Shown here: positions 34,902-42,365 of the stretch, piece by piece
Numbering within the stretch: the first letter of the stretch is position 1
How the letters are laid out: every line of letters starts with the position of its first letter
Origin: Aliidiomarina sp. B3213
Lineage (GTDB): Bacteria > Pseudomonadota > Gammaproteobacteria > Enterobacterales > Alteromonadaceae
DNA length: 64,000 bases
Direction: 5' to 3'
Assembly (NCBI RefSeq): GCF_003290085.1
Contig: NZ_QMKJ01000001.1
Coordinates: 434,001-498,000, forward strand
Program-made: the position numbers and the translations under genes
The notes under the pieces: generated by a model
Told to the model about the DNA's origin: nothing
The model's input: only the letters and a program-made list of their open reading frames with translations
Database searches by the model: none

Positions 34902-35909
34902 TTACTCAGCATGGTTTAAAAGCCCTTCAATTGCACTTTTAAATTCAGGTGAAATAAACCACAAAATGATTGCAGCCGCTGCTACCACGGCAATGCCGAG
35001 CAACAATTTGCTTGTTCCTTTCTTCTTTTGTGGTTCTTGTTTAAGTGAGTCCGACTTATCCCTAGAACTAGGAAGTTCAACCTGGGTTGCTGGTGTTTCG
35101 GGAGTGCTAGGAGTGCTTTGTTCTTGAGGTTTCTGGCGAGACATTGAGTTTTCGCTTTCAGAGCGAACAATAATGACGGTCGTATTGTCTTGATGACTCA
35201 AACCTTTCTTTTCAACAGCTTGCAATAATCCCTTTACAGCTAACTCTGGGTCACCGTCGTTCTCATTGATAACTGAGGCTATTTCCCCATCTTCCTCTTC
35301 AGACAAGGTTTGAATACCATCACTAGCTAAAACAATAAGCTCGCCTTCCCCGAATTGACCACTCTGAACGTCATACTTTTCAATGCTTTTACCCATAACT
35401 GCAGAAGTTATTGCATGGCGATCTGGATGCGCGTTAGCTTCTTCGAGTGTCATTTCACCTGCTTCGACCAATTTTTTAAGGTCTTCGAAAAAAGCATGGT
35501 TGGCATTGATGCGTTGAAGTTTACCGTTAGAGTGTTTGTATAGTGGACTGTCGCCTACACTGATAAAGCTGTATTCACCAGTTGGTTCATGCAATAACAA
35601 AGCTATGACTGTAGTGCCCATGCCCACCAATTCATTCTGTTCGGTGAGCTTTTCTTGCATAACTACATTGGCGTGATTGAGAGCTGTTTTCAATGTCTGT
35701 TCACGATCATCAATGGTCGTTAAATTACTGAAAAAGTCGCGGAAAGCTGAGCAAACCAATTTACTGGCAACGTTACCTGCGTTATGGCCTCCCATACCGT
35801 CAGCTAATACATAAAGACGATACCCGTTCTCTAGAATCAGGTTTGTTCTATCGTCCTGTTGCTCTTCTCGTTGTCCGACGATTGCACCGTCATAAAAGTT
35901 TGCTTGCAT
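34902..35909 (-). CDS. PP2C-type protein phosphatase with C-terminal membrane anchor
   Basis: A 335-residue protein. The PP2C domain covers about 1-245 with QREEQQDDR (D19/D20), LADGMGGHNAG (D37), ISVGDSPLY, LASDGIQTL and DNTTVIIV. A Ser/Pro/Gln/Lys-rich linker leads to one hydrophobic span (about 300-320, LLLGIAVVAAAAIILWFI) near the C-terminus, so the catalytic domain should face the cytoplasm from the membrane. I chose ATG at 35909, where AGGA lies six bases upstream; the longer frame to 36056 overlaps the kinase gene and has no ribosome site. Confidence 0.9.
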   Translation of the reverse strand: MQANFYDGAIVGQREEQQDDRTNLILENGYRLYVLADGMGGHNAGNVASKLVCSAFRDFFSNLTTIDDREQTLKTALNHANVVMQEKLTEQNELVGMGTTVIALLLHEPTGEYSFISVGDSPLYKHSNGKLQRINANHAFFEDLKKLVEAGEMTLEEANAHPDRHAITSAVMGKSIEKYDVQSGQFGEGELIVLASDGIQTLSEEEDGEIASVINENDGDPELAVKGLLQAVEKKGLSHQDNTTVIIVRSESENSMSRQKPQEQSTPSTPETPATQVELPSSRDKSDSLKQEPQKKKGTSKLLLGIAVVAAAAIILWFISPEFKSAIEGLLNHAE

Positions 35910-35946
35910 GCTGTTTCCTTTTCTTCTTATCGGTTCTATACAACAG

Positions 35947-38900
35947 CTATCTTCGATTAATATTAGCCCCTTGAGCGATAGCCCAATCGCGGCCCTGATT
36001 CCGACGCACATCGTTACCTCGGAATACCCCACGAGAGCGAGGATACGCAGCAACACCGTCTAAATTATTCGTAACTTCATTATTCTGGAAAGTGGGATTA
36101 CCGTCACTTGCTAGAGCTATTCCGACAACCGTGTTGTTCATTATCTGATTATCTGAAAACTCGCCGGTGCCACCTTCGTGTAAATAAATTCCTACCTCAG
36201 AGTCTCTAAACGTATTATTTCTATAGTTAACGGAGCTAGAGCCCTTAATTTCACTGTTGGCAATGGAGTTTTCATAAACTTCGTTACCGATGAAAGTACC
36301 ACGACCATTTTCATAAACAAACACGCCAACTTGTTGACTACTATGAATTTGATTGTTTCTAAAGGTTGGGTTCGCTTGTGTTGTTACGACTACGTTTGAC
36401 AACCTATGCCCGTAAATCACATTGTCACGGAAAGATCCTGTGGCATTGTCGTAAACAAAAACTCCACTTGAGTTACCCTCATAAATTTCGTTATTTGCGA
36501 CAACGGGGTTAGCTTCGTCGGACACAGAGACTCCGGCTCTTTCATTTTGATATATGCGATTAGAACGTAATTCACCTTGTGCACTCTCTGTGAATACAAC
36601 GCCCTCTTCTTGGTTGTCAAAAATCGCGTTGTCGCGAACCAAAACATTTTCACTTCGTGTTAAATATATGCCCGCCATGCGGTTGTTGCGGATGTCATTC
36701 TCTACGATCTCTCCGCCTGCACCGTTGTGCACGTATACACCGCTATACTGCGACTGAAAGATCTCGTTATTTTGAATAACAGGTGCGGAATTCGCATCCC
36801 TAATTTCTATATTCGCCAGTTCATGACCATGAATTCTGTTATTGCGAATAACACCTCTACCACCGTCGAATACGAAAATACCGGTCTGCGTTCCTGAATG
36901 AACTTCGCTGTTCTGTATTGTTGGGTTTGCTCCACTTCGAATAGCGACTGCGGCGCCTGAAGTAGAACGGATATCTAATCCATCCAATACAGGTTCGCCG
37001 TTGTCTATTAAAACAGCAAAAATAGAGTTCGGTCCTTCTAATTGGCGAATCATTAGGTTCGAAACATTCGCGTTATCCGCTCTAACGTGTAGCGCGTAGG
37101 AGCTTTGCCCTACAATAGTTACGTCTTCGCCTGAGGTTACGCCGGTTAAACTCACGTCCTTATAAAGCCTTACCGACTCAGTATACTCTCCTGGATAAAT
37201 TTCAATTGTAGCACCAGGCTCTGCCGCATCTATCGCTTCTTGAATAGAAGCAAAGTCTTGCCCTAGACCAACGGTAACGCGGTCTCCAAGGCGAGAAAGT
37301 AGATCTATCGCTTGATTTGCTTGTTCTTTATTGGCGCAATTTACGCAGCTTTCTAGGTAGTCTTCGTAAGCCGCTATGGTATTTGTACCCGCCGCATAGT
37401 CCCACGCAGTCTGCTCTCGCATCTCCTGCTCTAATGCTTGCTCCATAGCAACACGTTGGTCACGTAACCGGTTGTATTCGCGTTGAGCTTCGGGTTGGTA
37501 ATTACAGGCTTCACATTGTTCAAGATAGCGGGCATAACTCTCTTCTGAGCCCTGGCGGTTAGCCGAACGCCATAAAGCTGTATCAGCTTCTGCAAGCCTC
37601 TGGGCTTCTATTTGATTAATTTGAGCATTTGCTGCCTCACGCTGCTCGCAAATTTGGCACTCATCGATATATTGTTGGTAACTTTGTATGGTTCCCTGCG
37701 CACCTGCCACGTTCCACAAGCGTTGATCAGCTGCGAGTGCAGCTGATCGCTCAGCAGCTTCCTGGAGATCTTCGATATTTTGTAAGGCTTGTTCTTGTTG
37801 CTCACAGAGTTGGCAGTTATCTACATAGTCGTTAAAAGCACTAATACTGTTTTGCTCAACTGCAGTAGTCCAAAGGCTTTCGTCTTGTGCTCTTTGTCTG
37901 CGTTGTATTTCTTCCTGTTGTTGCTGCGCCGACTCTTGTGCGGTCTGAGTTTCCGTTTCTAATGTTGTAGCTTCTTCATCATCAACAGAATCTGAAGATG
38001 TATTTTCATTACTCTGTTCAGCTCGCTCTTCAGGTTGTTCGCGCTCGTTGTTTACATTGGCTTCAATGTCCGCAACCACCTGTGTATCTTGTTCTGTGCC
38101 TTCATCACCGCCATCTTGTGCTGTGCTTGCCGTTTGTTCATCAGCATTAGATGTTTCACCTGAGGTAAGGCTAACTTCAGTGTCAGACTCTTTTAAATAG
38201 CTATCCCAATACCAATAACCACCACCCGCTAATGCCAACAGAATAATGATAGAAAACAAAGCGGGAAGTTTAGACTTCCTCTTCGGACTAGATTTAGAAG
38301 AGTCTTTTTCGACGCTACTGGAAGACACTCGAGACGTAAGTGGTGCGTCTGGAACGATACCATCAGGAGTTACAGGATCCGCCTCATCACGTGTTGCCGC
38401 AATGGTTTTAGGTGCCGACTCTGGTCTTGGCGCGTCGTGTTCCATTAACGCTAGTTGATAAGAAAAAGCATCTTGGAATCGGTCCGGAGCTTTTACCGAC
38501 AATGCCTTATCTACCGCTTGCAAAAACGCCACAGAATATATCTGTGTTAAATGTTCGCGTTGTGCTAGTGGCTCTACCGGATCGTGCTCAAGTCGGTTTG
38601 GTGCTTCTTCAGGCATGTCACCTGTAATCGCCTGAAACATACATGCTGCAAGGCTGTAAAAGTCTAATGCGGGAGTGAAGTCACCCTTAGAGCGATATTG
38701 TTCCCAAGGAGCAAAATGCGGGGTTAGAACTTGAGTTAATGCCCTGCTTTTTTCTCCGATAGCAAGACGTGCTGCGCCAAAGTCAATAAGAACCGGGTTG
38801 CCGTTATCAGTAATGTAGATGTTTTCGGGCTTGATATCGCGGTGTAATAAGCCCTTCTGATGGATATATTTCAACCCTTCTAATATTGGTACAAAGATTT

Positions 38901-39315
38901 CCAATAGCGAACTTTGCGAAGGCTGAGGGTTCTGTTTAATCCATTCATGCAGTGTAATGCCATCTAGAAAAGGCATAACAAAGTAAGCCGTGCCATTTGC
39001 TTCAAATAAGTCACTAACTTTTACAATGTTTGGGTGACTGAGCTCATGAACAAAGCGGGCTTCTTGGAAAAAGCTGTCTAAGCCCCACCTAAAAAGCTCT
39101 GTATCGGAAGAACTTTTAGGTGTAACTGTGGCGCTTTCGTGTTCTCGTAACGCGCTGTCAGGAAGGTATTCCTTAATAACATGACGGGTGTTTAATAGGT
39201 TGTGTTCTGCTAAATAAGTAATACCGAAGGCTCCGGACCCGAGAACCTCGATAATTCGATACGAATGTAGCGTTACCCCAGCTTGTAGAGCGTCTTTTCT
39301 TTGCTCAATCGCCAT
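35947..39315 (-). CDS. Transmembrane Ser/Thr kinase with CxxC-repeat stalk and beta-helix (paralogue 2)
   Basis: A 1122-residue paralogue of the kinase at 29533-33129. Kinase motifs are GSGAFG, K48, HRDIKPEN (D160) and DFG (178-180). The first 245 residues align with paralogue 1 without internal gaps, and the catalytic core is almost unchanged. A basic stretch (KRKSK) precedes the membrane span at about 351-371. The acidic linker (375-470) is much longer than in paralogue 1. Four CxxC repeats follow (C501/504, 553/556, 601/604, 657/660), then a beta-helix from about 680 to the end whose rungs differ from those of paralogue 1. AGGGTG supports the start. It begins 27 bases after the SPFH gene. 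Confidence 0.9.
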   Translation of the reverse strand: MAIEQRKDALQAGVTLHSYRIIEVLGSGAFGITYLAEHNLLNTRHVIKEYLPDSALREHESATVTPKSSSDTELFRWGLDSFFQEARFVHELSHPNIVKVSDLFEANGTAYFVMPFLDGITLHEWIKQNPQPSQSSLLEIFVPILEGLKYIHQKGLLHRDIKPENIYITDNGNPVLIDFGAARLAIGEKSRALTQVLTPHFAPWEQYRSKGDFTPALDFYSLAACMFQAITGDMPEEAPNRLEHDPVEPLAQREHLTQIYSVAFLQAVDKALSVKAPDRFQDAFSYQLALMEHDAPRPESAPKTIAATRDEADPVTPDGIVPDAPLTSRVSSSSVEKDSSKSSPKRKSKLPALFSIIILLALAGGGYWYWDSYLKESDTEVSLTSGETSNADEQTASTAQDGGDEGTEQDTQVVADIEANVNNEREQPEERAEQSNENTSSDSVDDEEATTLETETQTAQESAQQQQEEIQRRQRAQDESLWTTAVEQNSISAFNDYVDNCQLCEQQEQALQNIEDLQEAAERSAALAADQRLWNVAGAQGTIQSYQQYIDECQICEQREAANAQINQIEAQRLAEADTALWRSANRQGSEESYARYLEQCEACNYQPEAQREYNRLRDQRVAMEQALEQEMREQTAWDYAAGTNTIAAYEDYLESCVNCANKEQANQAIDLLSRLGDRVTVGLGQDFASIQEAIDAAEPGATIEIYPGEYTESVRLYKDVSLTGVTSGEDVTIVGQSSYALHVRADNANVSNLMIRQLEGPNSIFAVLIDNGEPVLDGLDIRSTSGAAVAIRSGANPTIQNSEVHSGTQTGIFVFDGGRGVIRNNRIHGHELANIEIRDANSAPVIQNNEIFQSQYSGVYVHNGAGGEIVENDIRNNRMAGIYLTRSENVLVRDNAIFDNQEEGVVFTESAQGELRSNRIYQNERAGVSVSDEANPVVANNEIYEGNSSGVFVYDNATGSFRDNVIYGHRLSNVVVTTQANPTFRNNQIHSSQQVGVFVYENGRGTFIGNEVYENSIANSEIKGSSSVNYRNNTFRDSEVGIYLHEGGTGEFSDNQIMNNTVVGIALASDGNPTFQNNEVTNNLDGVAAYPRSRGVFRGNDVRRNQGRDWAIAQGANINRR
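35960..37278 (-). repeat. DNA encoding the beta-helix rungs of kinase 2
   Basis: Divergent 22-24-residue rung repeats of the type NN-I------GV-V-----G---NN. The N-terminal cap QDFASIQEAIDAAEPGATI matches the DUF1565/pectin-lyase-like start seen in paralogue 1. Confidence 0.8.
37300..37878 (-). repeat. Four CxxC repeats of kinase 2
   Basis: Units read LWTTAVEQ-----FNDYVDNCQLCEQ, LWNVAGAQ---SYQQYIDECQICEQ and so on, with about 50 residues between units. Confidence 0.8.
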
Positions 39316-39342
39316 ATATTTACACCCTAAATGCGTCTAATT

Positions 39343-40272
39343 TTATTTTTTCTGCACACTTCTCAAGATGTCGGTTATCCCCGCAACTGCTCCACCTACA
39401 TTAGCTAATTCTGCCGGAATAATCATACTGTTATTTTCTTTGGCTAGATTTCCAAATTCTTTTACATATTGCTCTGCAACGCGCAAGTTAACCGCGTCTT
39501 TTCCGCCTGGTTCGTTAATTGCCAAAGCAATTTTCTTCAACCCCTCAGCCGTTGCTTCTGCAACCAGTTGGATTTCTTGTGCGCGGCCTTCAGCCTCGTT
39601 AATCTGTTTCTGTTTTTCTGCTTCTGAAAGGTTAATAACTTCTTGTTTTTGACCTTCTGAAACATTAATCATTGCTTGACGTTCACCCTCAGATTTAGCA
39701 ATTGCCGCGCGTCGTTCGCGCTCGGCTCTCATTTGCTGCTCTAAGGCGTCTTTAATACTGGCAGGCAGCTCAATATCCGAGATTTCATAACGTAGTACTT
39801 TCACACCCCAAGGCGATGCGGCTTCGTCTAAAGCCTGTACTACAGCCTCATTAATTTTCGCACGCTCTTCAAACGTTTTATCCAAGTCGGTTTGGCCGAT
39901 AACAGAACGCATTGTCGTTTGCGCTAACTGAGATGCTGCATAGCGATAGTCATTAATACCGTAACTCGCTCTGTGAGCGTCTATCACCTGCAAATAAAGA
40001 ATACCGTCGATACCAACTTGAATATTGTCTTTCGTTACACAGGCTTGACGCGTTACATCGATAACTTCTTCTTTCAGCGTATGAACGTAAGCAACTTTGT
40101 CGATAAACGGAATGAGTAGATGAAAGCCTGAATCAAGAGTTCGATGGTATTTACCTAATCGTTCAATGACAAAATTGGTACGTTGGGGCACAATGCGCGC
40201 AGTTTTTAAAATAACAACAATAACTGCTAGTGCGAGGCCTATAGCTAATACTGAGCCGAATTGAATATCCAT
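39343..40272 (-). CDS. qmcA: SPFH/band-7 (stomatin-like) membrane protein, QmcA type
   Basis: A 309-residue protein with one N-terminal membrane span (about 5-22), an SPFH domain (about 25-190, beginning ARIVPQRTNFVIERLGKYHRTLDSGFH) and a helical C-terminal part rich in EAEKQ repeats. Such proteins oligomerise and organise membrane microdomains. AGGA six bases before the ATG supports the start. It follows nfeD by 13 bases, the standard partner, and precedes kinase 2 by 27 bases, so it probably shares the transcript. Confidence 0.9.
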   Translation of the reverse strand: MDIQFGSVLAIGLALAVIVVILKTARIVPQRTNFVIERLGKYHRTLDSGFHLLIPFIDKVAYVHTLKEEVIDVTRQACVTKDNIQVGIDGILYLQVIDAHRASYGINDYRYAASQLAQTTMRSVIGQTDLDKTFEERAKINEAVVQALDEAASPWGVKVLRYEISDIELPASIKDALEQQMRAERERRAAIAKSEGERQAMINVSEGQKQEVINLSEAEKQKQINEAEGRAQEIQLVAEATAEGLKKIALAINEPGGKDAVNLRVAEQYVKEFGNLAKENNSMIIPAELANVGGAVAGITDILRSVQKK

Positions 40273-40285
40273 TATCGATTCCTAG

Positions 40286-40732
40286 TTACTTTATTTTTTG
40301 TTTTGAAACAGTTAAATGAATGCCGTCGTGGCTAACTACCCAAGCAACATCACCTTTCTCTAACTCATCTTCTGAGCGTGCGTCCCACTGAACACCGTTT
40401 AAGACGACACGCCCAGCACCGCCTTCAAACGTTTTATGTACCGTAACACGCTCACCCAGCTCTTCTTGGAACTTTGATTGAGCATCTGTTTGGTCTTTAG
40501 TAAAGCCAATAAACCAAGTTTTTAATTTGTTTCTTGCGAGCAATAGAGTGGCAATACTTACCACACTAAAAACAATAAGCTGACTAGAGAAAGCGCTGAT
40601 TACACCCAGTTGAAAAAGGATACCAGTGACAAGCGCACCAACGCCTAGGAACACCGCAACAATACTTGTTGCCAGAAGCTCAGAAATAATCAGAATAATG
40701 CCAATTACAATCCAAATAATACCGGTGGTCAT
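40286..40732 (-). CDS. nfeD: NfeD family membrane protein
   Basis: A 148-residue protein with about three N-terminal hydrophobic segments and a C-terminal OB-fold (about 90-145: GERVTVHKTFEGGAGRVVLNGVQWDARS). This is the short NfeD type that pairs with SPFH proteins and is thought to help assemble them. Its start codon overlaps the maoC-like stop (ATGA), so the two are translationally coupled. Confidence 0.88.
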   Translation of the reverse strand: MTTGIIWIVIGIILIISELLATSIVAVFLGVGALVTGILFQLGVISAFSSQLIVFSVVSIATLLLARNKLKTWFIGFTKDQTDAQSKFQEELGERVTVHKTFEGGAGRVVLNGVQWDARSEDELEKGDVAWVVSHDGIHLTVSKQKIK

Positions 40733-41607
40733 TCGCTGTCTCCTGTTGCGTATACACCTTCCACGAAAACTTTTTCCTGTTTTGCGTCTGTAACCCGCAC
40801 GTTTGCGCTATGCGCACTGCATTTTAACTCCATCGGTAAGATAACCGGCCGTTTAAAGCCTATTTGCAATTGCGTTACTTCTTGCTGCAAAGAGCTTTCG
40901 ATGCTTGCCTGCATTCTTGCTACCGAATACATACCGTGAATAATCGGTCTTGCAAACCCAAACCACCTTGATAGCCATCTATGCAGGTGAATTGGGTTAT
41001 AGTCCCCCGAGAGTCTAGCGTACTTTCTACCAAGGTCACTTTTAAGGTGCCATTCAGAAATAACACTCCAGCCGTCCTGCTCTACTTTCTCTGCTCTCGT
41101 GCGAGACTTGCTTTTCTGGCCGCCACCTACTTGATAACTGCTCTTACACGTTACAACGCATTTTTCGTCTTGGTAAAATTTAACGATATATTGCGGCCGA
41201 ACTCTTTTTCGCGCACCAGCTCTTGGCGGGAATTCAATACATACATGGAGTACGAAAGGTTTATGTACCTGCACGGTCTCATGAAGTTCCATTTCATTCG
41301 CCACGTGCACCATGCCCAGGATGGGCCAAGGGAATTTGTCGTCTAGCATAAGAGCCAAATGAGCACGCTGTGCCACTAGATAAAAATAAGTCAGTGGAAC
41401 TTCACTCACAAAACCCGGGAACATTGATTTATATTCTTCTAAATGGGATGGCTTTATAGGCGCACAAGAATAAGTGCGTTCCAAGTCCTCAATCTCGTCT
41501 TGCTGGGCGCCCTTACGCGAAATAGTAGGTAACGCTTTAACCAACATAAGCGGGAGTTCAGGTAATGAATTCATGGAACTTCGTTGCTGCGACAAATCCA
41601 TGCTCAT
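40729..41607 (-). CDS. MaoC-like hot-dog hydratase/dehydratase
   Basis: A 292-residue double-hot-dog protein. The C-terminal half has the hydratase-2 signature KYARLSGDYNPIHLH followed by FGFARPIIHGMYSVA. The N-terminal half is a degenerate hot-dog without these residues. The fold acts on enoyl-CoA or acyl thioesters; here the substrate is unknown. AAGGAG eight bases before the ATG supports the start. It is the first gene before nfeD, with which it overlaps by 4 bases, an unusual link between acyl metabolism and a membrane-microdomain pair. Confidence 0.8.
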   Translation of the reverse strand: MSMDLSQQRSSMNSLPELPLMLVKALPTISRKGAQQDEIEDLERTYSCAPIKPSHLEEYKSMFPGFVSEVPLTYFYLVAQRAHLALMLDDKFPWPILGMVHVANEMELHETVQVHKPFVLHVCIEFPPRAGARKRVRPQYIVKFYQDEKCVVTCKSSYQVGGGQKSKSRTRAEKVEQDGWSVISEWHLKSDLGRKYARLSGDYNPIHLHRWLSRWFGFARPIIHGMYSVARMQASIESSLQQEVTQLQIGFKRPVILPMELKCSAHSANVRVTDAKQEKVFVEGVYATGDSE

Positions 41608-41719
41608 GCAGCATTCTCCTTATAATTCTTTGCTAGCAATCTAACACATCGATAACGATAGATTAACAAATCTCAGGCATTTCATTAAATTATTTTATTC
41701 TGCTCCGAGCAGCTATGTT

Positions 41720-42154
41720 TTAGTTGCTTCTTGCTCTTGCACTAAATTCCACTTGCAGTGTCGAAAGCTCGGGATTGTCGAACTCAATATTGAGCTCCCA
41801 CTGCATTTGAGGTTCAGCGCATGCCCCCAGGCGAAGATGTGCTTCTAGCGTGTCGGGACTCGATTGGCTAAACATGACTGGGACTTTACCCATATACATA
41901 TTTATACCTTCTAAATAGGCATTCTTTACGCCCACCAATTGTTCACTCTTGATCTGTATAACAATCGGTTGCTCTTCGGGCATAGTTACATCTGAGGCAT
42001 GCAGTGTAACGGTAGAGCCACTTAAAGCGTACGTACACTCGGGAAGTTGACTATTCAGGTCGCAAAACGGGGAAGGTAATATGTCTGATGTACGGCTGCA
42101 TCCAACAATAAAGGAACAAGAGATTAAAACAGCGTACAACCATAAATGCTTCAT
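41720..42154 (-). CDS. Hypothetical lipoprotein divergent from ccoN
   Basis: A 144-residue protein with a clear lipoprotein signal: MKHLWLYAVLISCSFIVGC, Cys19 as lipidation site. The mature part is beta-rich with three further cysteines (CDL, ECT, GACAEP) and no domain I recognise. A motif MYMGKVPVMF contains two methionines, which might bind copper, but that is only a thought suggested by its position next to the cbb3 genes. AGGA supports the start. It is divergent from ccoN, and the maoC-like gene lies 112 bases further on the same strand. Confidence 0.7.
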   Translation of the reverse strand: MKHLWLYAVLISCSFIVGCSRTSDILPSPFCDLNSQLPECTYALSGSTVTLHASDVTMPEEQPIVIQIKSEQLVGVKNAYLEGINMYMGKVPVMFSQSSPDTLEAHLRLGACAEPQMQWELNIEFDNPELSTLQVEFSARARSN

Positions 42155-42223
42155 TCTGGTATTCCTAAAGGGCGTGAAATCTGCCTACTAATTAAGCTAA
42201 CAGGTAATATACTACTCAAAAGG

Positions 42224-42237
42224 TTGATCAAAGTCAT
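42224..42237 (+). promoter_or_regulatory. FNR-type box upstream of ccoN
   Basis: TTGAT CAAA GTCAT matches the FNR consensus TTGAT-N4-ATCAA in 8 of 10 positions. It is about 130 bases upstream of the ccoN start. If it acts at -41.5, transcription would start near 42272, with TTTATA at 42263-42268 near the expected -10. An FNR gene lies downstream in the same block. Confidence 0.6.
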
Positions 42238-42365
42238 AAAAATGCGTTTTGCAAACGTGCAATTTATACCTAAACTTCGTAGAATACACTCGTTCAAGTT
42301 AGCAGATACGCTGACGATGAAAACGATTAAACTAGTCTCGCAACCTCAAGCGGATATAAATAGTA

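Noticed and set aside
35910-36056. N-terminal extension of the tail-anchored phosphatase
   Set aside because: It lies inside the kinase 2 coding sequence and lacks a ribosome site; ATG at 35909 has AGGA at proper distance and begins the PP2C domain.
26147-39315. Type VI secretion regulatory cluster (PpkA/PppA/Fha)
   Set aside because: No T6SS structural genes (Tss proteins, Hcp, VgrG) are present, and the kinases and the exporter have a different architecture.
26147-41607. Horizontally acquired island
   Set aside because: I see no integrase, transposase, flanking repeat or tRNA next to it, and codon use looks like that of its neighbours by eye. A computed composition test would be needed to decide.
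41700-41712. Terminator between the orphan lipoprotein and the maoC-like gene
   Set aside because: CTGCTCCGAGCAG gives a stem of only five pairs and no T-run follows on the minus strand.
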